Notes: generated by a model from the letters alone, not told the origin. Shown: positions 7,927 through 16,914, counted from the first letter of the stretch. The stretch is DNA of 64,000 bases from JAWPMT01 sp965267435 (GCA_965267435.1 OZ253960.1:620001-684000); one strand, 5' to 3'. Numbers and translations are program-made.

Positions 7927-9848
7927 CGGGATGGAGTATACCAAATGGGGCTGGTGTAGGCGCGCTCCTGTGTGGTCATGGGAACACCATCCGGTACGGT
8001 GGCGCCTAACCGAACTTTGTCGTAGAGCGTCCATCGGGGAGTTGGGATCTCGATCACACGAGCGTAATAGAACGCACGCTGATTGGGATCGAAATCAGGA
8101 TCACTCCAAACAGTGATCAATTCCGGGCTGCCTATGTCATTGGTCCATGTCGCTGTTTGCATGTCGACAGTATTGCCTACCGCGGGTAGTTTGCCATTCC
8201 GACTCATCTTGCGGCCGCCGGACCATGCAACATCATAGACTTTTTCTTGTTCGTTACCAGAGGCATCTACCCATCCTTTGATGATCTGAATGCGGTCGAG
8301 GTTACCAGAGTAAGGGTCTTTCTGCGCAGCCACCAAAAATGAAGGCGATTTTCCACTTGGAGCGTTCGTTAGATCACCACCCATGGGTACGCCTTTATAG
8401 TAGCCTACGTCTGCGGGAAGCCGACTTTTGGCATCGGCTGCTTCAAACTCCCAGCCGCCAAATAGACGTACAATCATTCTCGGCCCGGTGGTAGCATACG
8501 TTTCTTTCCTCATCATCGCGTCAAAGAGGGCCTCTCGAGTATTTTCCCGTGCCCAGACTCCCTGGTATCCAGAGGCTGCTGGCATCCAACCCGAGTATTC
8601 ATTGTCACCCACCTTGGCCATGGGGTGCTCCAGTCTCTTTTCGTTGGGCTCCATACCCGAGTGCTTACCAAAGAAATTATCTTCGGCGGCAGTGGCGAGA
8701 CCAGTGTGACTGTCTGTAGCCCCAACCAATCCAAACTTGTAGGGGTTGATGCCCAACTTTTGCTCAAGCTTCAAACCTAGCAGTAGGCCGCTTCTCGCGT
8801 ACTCGTATTTGAGCATGTCGTTGGACTTCAGCTGAGTCAGATCGAGGTTGCCTTGTGCCCAAGTCTCGTAGTCAGCGAATTCATCATTTGGAGACAGGAA
8901 AGGGTGTGTCTCTCCATCTCCTTTGATTTGTGTGGCCTCGTAGAGAGGTTCCCATCGCGCCCTTGTGGTTGCATACTCCTTGTCAACATCCCGTTGGAAG
9001 TACGTGCTTGTTTCGGGGAACATCCAGCCGTTACTCATATTGCCATTGTGGGCGATAGCGAGCAATCTGCCTCCGGTCTTGTCCTCATAGTCTTGCATCC
9101 AATTCCATAGATCAATGGGATCGGGGCTGCCATTTGGGGATAGCGTGGTAAAAGGTTCAGTTGTGATGGCTTTGTCTCCTCCATCGCGGTAAACGACCAC
9201 CCGGTGGAGATTGAAACCTTTGTCCGTCGAGGTCCACTCGTAACCAATGAAAGCAGTAAAGTTTCCAGGGTCATTGTGTGCTTCTGCCGCATTGACCGTC
9301 AGTTCCCACGCAGACCTGTAGGCTTCTGTACCTGGCAGTGCTGCCAGGGCGGGAGGGAAGCTATTCCCCGTAATTGCTTGAACAATCTCTACAGCAGCTG
9401 CGACTCCTTCCTGTCCTCCAGCCTGGATCATGTCGTACCACCTACGGCCAGTGGGGTCTTGTAGCATGGAAGGCTCACCACTCAGTAGTCGTGGGAAGAA
9501 TCCCATGTTGTCTGAGTGGTCCGCAACTACAAGGAAGTCGAGCGGCCGGCTGAGCTTCACATTTTGCCCCGTAGAAGACACCAACTCTTCGCCCTTCGCG
9601 AAGCGATAAGCATCATCAGGTTTGAGGCGAGCACCAAACGCGCCGGCATCCATGGACATACCTGTGTGTAGGTGCGTTTCTCCCCAATAAACCTGCGTCG
9701 GAAAGTTTCGACCCGCGTACGGAGAGTAGTTCTTCTTCTGGGGATAAGCACTTTGCAGTGCCTCCTTGCTGGGTACTGGGTCCTGCGCACTCACCGCCAT
9801 CATGCCAACGAACGCTGACAACAAGCTTGTAATTAGGTGGGGTCTCAT
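7923..9848 (-). CDS. DUF3604 protein, copy B (PHP-like metal-dependent hydrolase fold)
   Basis: 641 residues from the ATG at 9848, which begins a signal peptide ending near VSAQ. A GTG at 9872 is possible but overlaps the stop of copy A. Metal-site motifs of the PHP-like fold are all present: WGETHLHTG (HxH), VADHSDNMG, AIAHNGNMSNGW and GATDSHTGL. Length matches full-length DUF3604 proteins. The biochemical role of DUF3604 is not established; the motifs point to a secreted metal-dependent phosphoesterase or related hydrolase. The closely related copy A lies immediately upstream (23-base gap), and the carbonic anhydrase gene overlaps the stop. Both copies keep every metal motif, so neither looks decayed. 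Confidence 0.9.
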   Translation of the reverse strand: MRPHLITSLLSAFVGMMAVSAQDPVPSKEALQSAYPQKKNYSPYAGRNFPTQVYWGETHLHTGMSMDAGAFGARLKPDDAYRFAKGEELVSSTGQNVKLSRPLDFLVVADHSDNMGFFPRLLSGEPSMLQDPTGRRWYDMIQAGGQEGVAAAVEIVQAITGNSFPPALAALPGTEAYRSAWELTVNAAEAHNDPGNFTAFIGYEWTSTDKGFNLHRVVVYRDGGDKAITTEPFTTLSPNGSPDPIDLWNWMQDYEDKTGGRLLAIAHNGNMSNGWMFPETSTYFQRDVDKEYATTRARWEPLYEATQIKGDGETHPFLSPNDEFADYETWAQGNLDLTQLKSNDMLKYEYARSGLLLGLKLEQKLGINPYKFGLVGATDSHTGLATAAEDNFFGKHSGMEPNEKRLEHPMAKVGDNEYSGWMPAASGYQGVWARENTREALFDAMMRKETYATTGPRMIVRLFGGWEFEAADAKSRLPADVGYYKGVPMGGDLTNAPSGKSPSFLVAAQKDPYSGNLDRIQIIKGWVDASGNEQEKVYDVAWSGGRKMSRNGKLPAVGNTVDMQTATWTNDIGSPELITVWSDPDFDPNQRAFYYARVIEIPTPRWTLYDKVRLGATVPDGVPMTTQERAYTSPIWYTPSR

Positions 9849-9871
9849 TTTCGGGGAGTTAAGGTTAATCA

Positions 9872-11821
9872 CTATTTGGCCGGAGTATACCAGATGGGAC
9901 TGGAGTATGCACGCTCCTGCCCGTCTAGCTCCGCCTCTTCGGGAATATTCGCCCCAAGACGAACTTTGTCATACAATAGCCATCGAGGAGTGGGTATTTC
10001 CATCACTCGGACGTAGTAAAAAGCGGACTCATCCGCATCAAAATCAGGATCGGTCCATACGGCGATCAATTCAGGATCTCCAATGGTATTGGTCCAGCTA
10101 GCCGTCTCGTAGTTCACCGTATTGCCTACAGCCGTCTTGCATCGCCCATCCTTGTCAATCGTTCGTCCATCAGAAACGGCCACATCATAGATTTTCTCTT
10201 GCGTATTCCCATTCTTGTCCAACCAGCCTTTGATGATCTGGATGCGGTCGAGGTTGGCCCCAATGGGGTCTCGAAGGGCGTAGACCATGAAGCTTGGGGA
10301 CTTACCGCGAGGTGCGTTGGTAAGGTCTCCACCCATAGGCACACCTTTAGCATAGCCCGTGAAGGCAGGATTTCGGTTTTGGATATCCTCCTCTGTGAAG
10401 TCCCAGCCACCAAATAAACGAACCATCATTCGAGGCCCGGTGGTGGCGTACACTTCTTTACGAGCGAGTGCGTCGAAGATAGCTTTCCTCGTATTCTCTG
10501 TTGCCCATACACCAGTGTATCCGGAGGCAACGAGTTTGTGGCCAGACCATTCACCGAGTTTAGATTTTACGAAAGGGTGCTCGACACGATGTATGGAAGG
10601 TTCGACACTTGCCGACTTTCCGAAAAAGTTTTCCTCCTCAGCTGTTGAGAGGGAGGTGTGAGAATCTGTGGCTCCCGCCATGCCGAATTTGTAAGGGTTG
10701 GTGCCGAGCTTCTTTTCCAGCACGAGGCCATTTTTCAGGGCTTCCCGCGCATACTCGCCAGCGAGCATTTCGTCTTTTTTCAACTCCGTCAAATCGAGAT
10801 TTCCTACATCCCAGGTTTCATAATTTGCGAATTCATCGGTAGAAGACAGAAATGGATGCGCTTCGCCGTCTCCTTTTATTTGAGTCACCTCATACAGCGG
10901 CTCCCACCGTGCACGTTTTCTGACATACGCTTCATCCACTTTGCCGCCATGATAGGTCTCTTCCATGGGGAACATCCAGCCGTTGGAGAGATTGCCATTG
11001 TGGGCCAGCGCCAGGGCAGTACCTCCTGTCTTTTCTTCGTAATCTTCCATCCACTGGTAGAGGTCCAGGACATCGTCTGAACCCAGGAATGCCTTGGTGG
11101 TCATGGGGACTACCATACCTGCACGATCCCCGTTGTCTCTCAGGAGCACATTTCGGTGCATGTTCATACCCTGTGGTACGGATGTCCACTCAAACCCAAT
11201 GATCGTCGTAAAAGTGCCGGGATCGTTGAACTCCTCAGCTGTTTCTACGATGTCATCCCATACACGATCATAGGCAGTTGCTCCAGGGTTGTAGTCTGAC
11301 ATCAGATCCTCAGGCAAAGTCCCTTGGGCGAAGTTGGTGATAAGGTCGAAGGCAGCTTCTGCAGCCGCCTGCCCTCCTTGCTTAAATCCCTGGTACCATT
11401 GGCTGCCTTTCGGGTGATTGGCAATATTTGGCGCCCCCCGTTGCATATCTGACGCGAAGCCCATGGCATCCGAGTGGTCGGTGATACAAAGCCAATCCAG
11501 TGGGCGGCTGAGCTTTACAGGCAGACCCGTGGATGCAATAACTTCCTCCCCTCGAGCAAATCGATAGGCTTCTTCGTGACCCAGGGTGTTACCAAACAAC
11601 CCGGCGTCAAGAGATACGCTAGTATGTAGGTGCATTTCTCCCCAGTAGACCTGGCTAGGGAAGGAGCGTTGCGCGTAGGGTGAATAAGTCTCACCTGGGT
11701 ACAACTTCTTCATGGTCTCCGGCTCTGCTGTGCCGATGTCTTGTGCTTGCACAGCGAAGCAAAGAAGCGAGAGAAGTGAAAGAATAATAAAACGTGGGAA
11801 TTTCGGTCTGATGTTATTCAT
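9872..11821 (-). CDS. DUF3604 protein, copy A (PHP-like metal-dependent hydrolase fold)
   Basis: 649 residues, ATG at 11821, signal peptide ending near AVQAQ. Motifs parallel copy B: WGEMHLHTS, ITDHSDAMG, ALAHNGNLSNGW and GATDSHTSL. By eye the two copies are well over half identical along their length, so they arose by tandem duplication followed by divergence. This is the first gene of the six-gene operon, so control should act in the 261-base divergent region shared with the patatin gene, which is rich in dyads. The substrate is unknown. The C-terminal half (about 440-649) has a beta-rich region with PTPRWLLYDKVRLG shared by both copies. Confidence 0.9.
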   Translation of the reverse strand: MNNIRPKFPRFIILSLLSLLCFAVQAQDIGTAEPETMKKLYPGETYSPYAQRSFPSQVYWGEMHLHTSVSLDAGLFGNTLGHEEAYRFARGEEVIASTGLPVKLSRPLDWLCITDHSDAMGFASDMQRGAPNIANHPKGSQWYQGFKQGGQAAAEAAFDLITNFAQGTLPEDLMSDYNPGATAYDRVWDDIVETAEEFNDPGTFTTIIGFEWTSVPQGMNMHRNVLLRDNGDRAGMVVPMTTKAFLGSDDVLDLYQWMEDYEEKTGGTALALAHNGNLSNGWMFPMEETYHGGKVDEAYVRKRARWEPLYEVTQIKGDGEAHPFLSSTDEFANYETWDVGNLDLTELKKDEMLAGEYAREALKNGLVLEKKLGTNPYKFGMAGATDSHTSLSTAEEENFFGKSASVEPSIHRVEHPFVKSKLGEWSGHKLVASGYTGVWATENTRKAIFDALARKEVYATTGPRMMVRLFGGWDFTEEDIQNRNPAFTGYAKGVPMGGDLTNAPRGKSPSFMVYALRDPIGANLDRIQIIKGWLDKNGNTQEKIYDVAVSDGRTIDKDGRCKTAVGNTVNYETASWTNTIGDPELIAVWTDPDFDADESAFYYVRVMEIPTPRWLLYDKVRLGANIPEEAELDGQERAYSSPIWYTPAK

Positions 11822-11853
11822 TGTTGGGTGTATTGAACTGGGTCTCTAGGCAA
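11818..11853 (-). other. Possible 11-codon leader ORF ahead of the DUF3604 operon
   Basis: On the minus strand a perfect AGGAGG (11859-11864) stands five bases before a TTG (11853). The frame MPRDPVQYTQQ ends in TGA that overlaps the ATG of copy A (ATGA). Strong Shine-Dalgarno sequences are rare in this window, which makes the arrangement notable, but a frame this short could be chance. Confidence 0.25.
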
Positions 11854-11878
11854 CGGTGCCTCCTAATAGCGATATTAG
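11848..11878. promoter_or_regulatory. Two adjacent dyads in the DUF3604/patatin divergent region
   Basis: AGGCA-ACGG-TGCCT (11848-11861) and CTAATA-GCGA-TATTAG (11863-11878) are perfect inverted repeats with four-base centres, separated by one base. Placed 27-57 bases before the copy A start codon, they could be operators or leader hairpins. Confidence 0.4.
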
Positions 11879-11912
11879 TAAGACTTCTGCGGGTGGACAA
11901 GAAACCAATAGG

Positions 11913-11942
11913 TTATTGCCGGACATTACATGTCATCAATAA
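11913..11942. promoter_or_regulatory. Nested dyad in the DUF3604/patatin divergent region
   Basis: TTATTG (11913-11918) pairs with CAATAA (11937-11942), enclosing GACAT-TAC-ATGTC (11922-11934). This imperfect hairpin lies between the two divergent genes and may bind a regulator. The region from 11943 to 12082 shows no clear promoter box. Confidence 0.35.
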
Positions 11943-12082
11943 GGCTATGGCAAGAACCCATGAAGATGGAATATGTTCAGCTGGGATTCGAAACGTGCAC
12001 GACACTCTGCAGTGATAAGACACCTAAAAACCATCCTTGCTAGCGCATTCCATCAATTTATCAGTTCCCCGTTAGCAATTCT

Positions 12083-14491
12083 ATGGAAAAAGGCCAATGT
12101 TCGCTATTCATGAAACTACGCCACCCGAACCCGGCCTCTATTCAGAATCTTCCTACTCCTCGTTTTGGGATAGTATCCAGGTTCCTCATGTCTATTGTAT
12201 GGGTGGGTCTGATCATCCATCCTTTGTCTCAGGCTTATGGGCAGAGAACTGAAGACCGGCCGAAACTTGCGCTGGTGCTCAGTGGAGGAGGTGCCAAAGG
12301 GCTTGCTCATATTCCACTATTGCAGTTGCTGGATTCACTGCAGATTAAGCCAGATCTGGTGGTAGGTACAAGCATGGGTAGTATTGTCGGTGGTTTGTAC
12401 GCCATGGGCTATTCCGGCGATACACTGGAAACCATTTCGGTGAATACTGACTGGTCGTATGTCTTAGGGGGTACCGTCCAGTATCAGGATGTGATAGTCG
12501 GCGAGAAAGATGAGTTTGGGCGGTACGCTCTGGAACTGGGGCTTAATAAATTCAAACCGGAAAGCGTGGCGGCCCTGGTTAGGGATCAGCATTTGCGGGA
12601 GTACCTGGCCACACTGAGCTTCCCTGCACATGAGATCACTGATTTCGACAAGTTACCGATCGCCTATCGGGCAATAGCCGTGGACGTATTGACAGGGACG
12701 GAGGTTGTGATGTCTTCTGGTTCTGTTCAGCAAGCGATGAGAGCAAGCATGGCGATTCCCTCTATTTTCAAACCTGTGGAATTGGGAGATATGCTGCTCG
12801 TGGATGGAGGCGTGATGAACAACTTTCCTGTGAATATCGCCAGGGAACTGGGAGCAGATGTGGTGATTGGGAGTGATGTGGCAGGAGGGGCGTACACCAA
12901 GGAGGAACTGAAGAACGTCACCAATCTGCTTTTTCAAACAGGGATGCTACAGAGCAACTTGCGGCAGGAGGATCAGCGCGCTTCTGCAGACTTTTTCGTG
13001 GATCATGACACAACGCTTACCTACAGTACCGCCAGTTTTTCCAGCGCAGCCGAGATCATCGAGCAAGGGCGCACTGCGACTAACCTGGTCAAGGATAGCC
13101 TCCTGGCGGTTCTTGCTCCGTTTCTCTCCCAGAAAGAGACTTTTGGCTTTCCAGAGCACAGTCCTAAGATCGCATTTGACTCGTTGATCGCTGTGGGTGT
13201 CGACGAAGACCTTCGGGCATTTATTAGGCAAAAGCTACGGTTTGAGCTGAACAAACCTTACACCGTGGAGGAGATCATCGCGATGATGGACCTGGCAATG
13301 GGTACAACATTCTTCAAGGAGTTGGACTATCAGATCATCGATGAGGGCGGCCGTAAGGTATTAAAGGTAACTGCGGAGGAAAAGCTGCCCTTGCAGGTCA
13401 AGACCAGTCTTCACTACGACAACGAACAGGGTCTCGGGTTATTGATCAATGCAACCGGCCGCAATATCCTGGGGAGAAATAGTAGGATCCTGGGATCATT
13501 GGATATCGCAGAGAGCCCCAAAATCCGTCTTCAGTACCAGAAGTACTTCATCAAGTCCAGAAGGCTGTGGACCCGGACTAGCTTTTTCAATGAAATTTTT
13601 GACAGGGGCTTCTTTATCAACGGTGAACGTGTCGAGGATCTACGTGCCAACTTCTGGCATGTCCGTCAAGATGTCAACTGGTCGGTTGGGCGCGCTTTTC
13701 TGGGAGTTGGCGTGCTCTATGACCATCGGAGATTCAAGCCAAAGGTCGATCCTGATGTGGCCACTAGTCCACTGTCTTTGCGAAACTACGAGCTGGCCCA
13801 TGCGAAGGTGGAGGTGAACTACTACCGTAATTCCTTCGACAAGGTGTATTTCCCCACTCGCGGTCAGCAGGTAAATATTCGTGTCAATCGAACGCTTTGG
13901 AATGACGTCCAGATCGAAAATGCCGCCGATAGCGTTCCTGCGATAGTAGGTGGGGTTCAGGGTACGACAAGGGTATATCTGGATTATCAGTTTCGCCAAC
14001 CTCTGAATGACCACTACACAGTGCTAGGTCAATTTGCCGCTGGTCTTACGTTTTTGGATGACGCACCTGAGCAGTTGTCCTACCTGGATAATGCAGCTGG
14101 TGAGTTCTACACGTTGGGGGGTGCCATTGAACGACCAAGGGTGGAGGAATGGGCATTCTTAGGGCTGAAGGATGGAGAGATCACCGTACCGCAGCAAATG
14201 AGAGCTTCTTTTGGTTTGCAGATCCGTCCGTTTGGCTCTGTCTATCTTATTCCACATATAAATGCAGCACTCGTGGGCAATGCCTCTTTCAACGATTTTA
14301 TTGATGGCCTCGGGTCAGCCAGTAGCAAGTGGTCGTCGAGGGAAACGGCCAATTTTGTCATATCAGGGGGTGTGACGGCGGCGTATCAGTCGCTGCTCGG
14401 TCCCATCTTCCTCGACTTCTCTCGAGTGAATGATATCAGCGACTTTCGGTTGGCCTTCGGTTTTGGCTACCAATTTCATCGTACGTATTGA
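12083..14491 (+). CDS. Patatin-like phospholipase with C-terminal POTRA and outer-membrane barrel (type Vd-like)
   Basis: 802 residues. The patatin domain (about 58-250) has the oxyanion motif SGGGAKGLAH, the nucleophile Ser97 in GTSMG and the dyad Asp241 in DGGVMNNFP. A POTRA-like segment follows (about 385-450), then a beta-barrel of about 340 residues ending in an aromatic FGYQFHRTY. This is the order seen in PlpD-type (type Vd) autotransporters, whose patatin lipase is carried across the outer membrane. The start is uncertain: ATGs at 12083, 12113 and 12191 are in frame, and the signal peptide ends near QAYGQ. It is divergent from the DUF3604 operon and convergent with the CotH-like gene. 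Confidence 0.92.
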   Translation: MEKGQCSLFMKLRHPNPASIQNLPTPRFGIVSRFLMSIVWVGLIIHPLSQAYGQRTEDRPKLALVLSGGGAKGLAHIPLLQLLDSLQIKPDLVVGTSMGSIVGGLYAMGYSGDTLETISVNTDWSYVLGGTVQYQDVIVGEKDEFGRYALELGLNKFKPESVAALVRDQHLREYLATLSFPAHEITDFDKLPIAYRAIAVDVLTGTEVVMSSGSVQQAMRASMAIPSIFKPVELGDMLLVDGGVMNNFPVNIARELGADVVIGSDVAGGAYTKEELKNVTNLLFQTGMLQSNLRQEDQRASADFFVDHDTTLTYSTASFSSAAEIIEQGRTATNLVKDSLLAVLAPFLSQKETFGFPEHSPKIAFDSLIAVGVDEDLRAFIRQKLRFELNKPYTVEEIIAMMDLAMGTTFFKELDYQIIDEGGRKVLKVTAEEKLPLQVKTSLHYDNEQGLGLLINATGRNILGRNSRILGSLDIAESPKIRLQYQKYFIKSRRLWTRTSFFNEIFDRGFFINGERVEDLRANFWHVRQDVNWSVGRAFLGVGVLYDHRRFKPKVDPDVATSPLSLRNYELAHAKVEVNYYRNSFDKVYFPTRGQQVNIRVNRTLWNDVQIENAADSVPAIVGGVQGTTRVYLDYQFRQPLNDHYTVLGQFAAGLTFLDDAPEQLSYLDNAAGEFYTLGGAIERPRVEEWAFLGLKDGEITVPQQMRASFGLQIRPFGSVYLIPHINAALVGNASFNDFIDGLGSASSKWSSRETANFVISGGVTAAYQSLLGPIFLDFSRVNDISDFRLAFGFGYQFHRTY

Positions 14492-14493
14492 GA

Positions 14494-14520
14494 AACCCAT
14501 GATCTGCAGATTTGTGGGTT
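14494..14520. terminator. Hairpin between convergent patatin and CotH-like genes
   Basis: AACCCA (14494-14499) pairs with TGGGTT (14515-14520) and encloses the palindrome ATCTGCAGAT. It lies within the 31-base gap between two convergent stop codons and probably ends transcription from both sides. No long U-tract is present. Confidence 0.4.
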
Positions 14521-14522
14521 GG

Positions 14523-15701
14523 CTATTGCTCCGCCTGGATGGCTGATTGCAGTCTGATTCGCCGACTGAGTAGTCCCGAATACTGACTCTGGAGATCTTT
14601 TTCCAAACTGGCCAGGTCGGTCAATCCATATTGGTCCAGGGCACTTTGCTCGATGATTGCTGGCTCCTGATAGTAGGGTAGGAGCTCGCTGTAGACCTGT
14701 TCGAATGTGTTTTTGAGGACTTCAGGGCTTAGTATCTTCAGTACCTCGCTGAAGTTTTCCAGGTATCGCCGATACAGGTAGTTATCCTGATCGATGACGA
14801 CATCGATGTAAGCCTCGCTTGAGAATAGCAATTCGTGATCCAGACGGCGATTTCGCTTATCCATTCCTTCATGGGGCTCGCTGCTGAAGACATCATCATA
14901 ATCCCAGGGGATGACATCGAACTTCTTTTCCTCCGGATGCAGGTAAAGGAACAATTCGTCGGTATAGTCGCCATTCAGTATCAACTCATTAAATGCCAGC
15001 CACCGGAAATACCGATCCATGTAGACCATGGAATTGAGTGTGTCAAATAGCGCCTGGCCTTCGAACTCTTTCGCCAATTTCTTGACTTGCTTCAGCCTTT
15101 TGAAATAGATTTTGTACTTGCTGTCTTTGAGCTCTTCTATCGTAGCGATCTGACTATACTCCCTTCGCAGGAGTAAAGGGCTGTCGATTGCGTCCGTGTA
15201 GTCATCGACCTTTTGCAGGGCCAGGTATATCCCTGCAGTCTGGCCGTTCACCTGTACTTCTGTGAGCTGATTGCGAAGTGGGAACAAGTCCAGTTGGTCC
15301 ATTAGCAGGAACGACAATCTGTTCCTGTAATAGTTGTGATCCATGGCCAGGTTGTTGAGCGCCAGTTTTTCCACATTGCCACCAGCCAGTTCGAAAGGTT
15401 CATCGAGTGAAACCAGAAAGCTCTTTCTGACAAAATTCAGCGTGGAGTTGCCTCTTGTCTTGCATGTTTTGACTTGAAGGGCGTCGTCGTTATAGAAGAC
15501 CTCGCACTTGGGTATTTTGAGCTTTTGACCCGTTACTTCTTTGATCCGATCCTGCCAATAGGCGCCAACCCTAATGTCGAACACGGAAGGGTTTTGCGGG
15601 ATTTCGGCTGCGTTATCAAACGACAGCGTGGCAAGGTCTTGAGCTTTTGCTGTTGCCGCAGCCATGAGGCAAGCACTGAATAGGAGTGTCACTCGTTTCA
15701 A
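14523..15701 (-). CDS. Secreted CotH-like protein kinase
   Basis: 392 residues with a signal peptide ending near TAKAQ. Features of the CotH atypical kinase fold appear in order: KTRGNST and KSFLVSLDEPF near 70-95, the LNNLAMDHNYYRNRLSF helix near 115, LRRE near 180, and DYTDELFLYLHPEEKKFDVIPWDYDDVF near 250, including the WDYDD metal-binding motif. CotH in Bacillus phosphorylates coat proteins; Bacteroidota members are secreted and mostly unstudied. The start is a TTG whose bases overlap the TGA of the upstream barrel gene (TTGA), so the two genes are translationally coupled. Its substrates are unknown; the neighbouring barrel protein is one candidate. Confidence 0.85.
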   Translation of the reverse strand: MKRVTLLFSACLMAAATAKAQDLATLSFDNAAEIPQNPSVFDIRVGAYWQDRIKEVTGQKLKIPKCEVFYNDDALQVKTCKTRGNSTLNFVRKSFLVSLDEPFELAGGNVEKLALNNLAMDHNYYRNRLSFLLMDQLDLFPLRNQLTEVQVNGQTAGIYLALQKVDDYTDAIDSPLLLRREYSQIATIEELKDSKYKIYFKRLKQVKKLAKEFEGQALFDTLNSMVYMDRYFRWLAFNELILNGDYTDELFLYLHPEEKKFDVIPWDYDDVFSSEPHEGMDKRNRRLDHELLFSSEAYIDVVIDQDNYLYRRYLENFSEVLKILSPEVLKNTFEQVYSELLPYYQEPAIIEQSALDQYGLTDLASLEKDLQSQYSGLLSRRIRLQSAIQAEQ

Positions 15702-16870
15702 AAGGCTTCAGTTACGTTGAGATAAACCAATGTCTGCTCGTTAAGAGGGTCTCGGCCCACATCCACTCGGAAGTTGATACGCGGCTGCAACTGGACGCGG
15801 AAGCCTGCACCGAAGTTGGGTAGCACACCGGAGTCGTCCCAGGTCCTCAGGTTATTGGTGATCGTGCCCACGCCGGTCCAGGCCACGAAACCCGTTTTGG
15901 AGAGCAGTTTGACGAATTTATTGTCGGAAGTGAACTCAAACCCATGTCTATATTCGACCAGAGCCAATAAAGCGTGGTGATCCCGAAATTGGCCAGCATA
16001 ATACCCCCGCAGGTCAAACGGAGAGCCTACGGTGGGAAGTATCGGGAATGGGACCTCCCCACTAGTGAATCGCATATTGGCAGTCCAGGCCAGGACCTTC
16101 TCATTACCTAGTCGCTTGAGCTGCTTGAACTGGCGGTATTCCAGGCGATACGTCCGAAAGTCTGTATCACTGCCAAGGGCGGAGTGATACTGCACGAAGT
16201 CAAACTCTAGCAATACCCCTTTGTAGGCGTTGGCTGGCACGTCGCGCGTGTCGTAGTTGAGGCGCAGACCCAGGCCACTGTTGAAGAAGCTTGCTCCGTT
16301 GTCATCCCCACCTTGCGCCAGGTACGTCTCATCGACTAGCATACCTTCGCTAGGCTCTTTGATGTCATTTCGAATCACCGATGCCGACGGTCCGAGGAAG
16401 AAGTCGGATTCGCGCCATCGGAAGAGCAGTACGGGATTGAAGGTCAGCGCCTGAAATCGGTGTTGGGTCGTCGTCTCCCCACGCTCGACCTCAGAGCTCG
16501 TCTCGAAGCCTACGCCATAGTAATTGTCTACAACATTTAGGGCCGACACCTGGCCAAAGATGCGCATGCGGTCGTGATTAAGAAATAGCTGTGGCCGTAC
16601 AATCACAGCACCCCCTCCGTTGAAGAAATAGGCAAATGCAGCAGGTATTACCGAGCGTCGCAAACTCGTGTCCGAGGGGTTTGTCGAGAAAGTAAAGACG
16701 GCATCTCCACCCAAGAGGAATCCCATATCAGGACTGTAGCCAGGGCCGCCGATGATACTGAATCGAAGATTTCTCCCGTCTTTACCGGGACCACCGTGTC
16801 CTTGCCCATAACTATAATGGGAAAACCAAATGGCAAAAAGGAGAATGAGATATGTCGGTAGTGGCTTCAC
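15698..16870 (-). CDS. Omp85/BamA-type outer-membrane barrel without POTRA domains
   Basis: 390 residues from the GTG at 16870, where a good signal peptide begins (ending SYGQ). A longer frame to a TTG at 16909 would start inside the promoter box and is rejected. The body alternates amphipathic strands rich in Gly and aromatics, with GVGFE, GLGLRLNYDTRD and FDLRGYYAGQFRD segments typical of the surface-antigen (D15) barrel, and it ends in phenylalanine, the outer-membrane insertion signal. No POTRA domain precedes the barrel. It is co-transcribed with the CotH-like kinase (TTGA overlap). It may be a pore or anchor for a partner. Confidence 0.82.
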   Translation of the reverse strand: MKPLPTYLILLFAIWFSHYSYGQGHGGPGKDGRNLRFSIIGGPGYSPDMGFLLGGDAVFTFSTNPSDTSLRRSVIPAAFAYFFNGGGAVIVRPQLFLNHDRMRIFGQVSALNVVDNYYGVGFETSSEVERGETTTQHRFQALTFNPVLLFRWRESDFFLGPSASVIRNDIKEPSEGMLVDETYLAQGGDDNGASFFNSGLGLRLNYDTRDVPANAYKGVLLEFDFVQYHSALGSDTDFRTYRLEYRQFKQLKRLGNEKVLAWTANMRFTSGEVPFPILPTVGSPFDLRGYYAGQFRDHHALLALVEYRHGFEFTSDNKFVKLLSKTGFVAWTGVGTITNNLRTWDDSGVLPNFGAGFRVQLQPRINFRVDVGRDPLNEQTLVYLNVTEAF

Positions 16871-16906
16871 GCTAATCGTGGCGACGGTGTCGAAAGTGAC
16901 TGTTCG

Positions 16907-16914
16907 CAAATTTA
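16907..16914 (-). promoter_or_regulatory. -7 box of the barrel/CotH operon
   Basis: The minus strand reads TAAATTTG (TAnnTTTG), 37 bases before the GTG at 16870. It supports that start over the upstream TTG, which falls inside the box. No clear -33 TTG. Confidence 0.42.

Noticed and set aside
7923..11821. Tandem DUF3604 genes as an assembly artefact
   Set aside because: The copies differ throughout at protein and DNA level, so they are genuine diverged paralogues.
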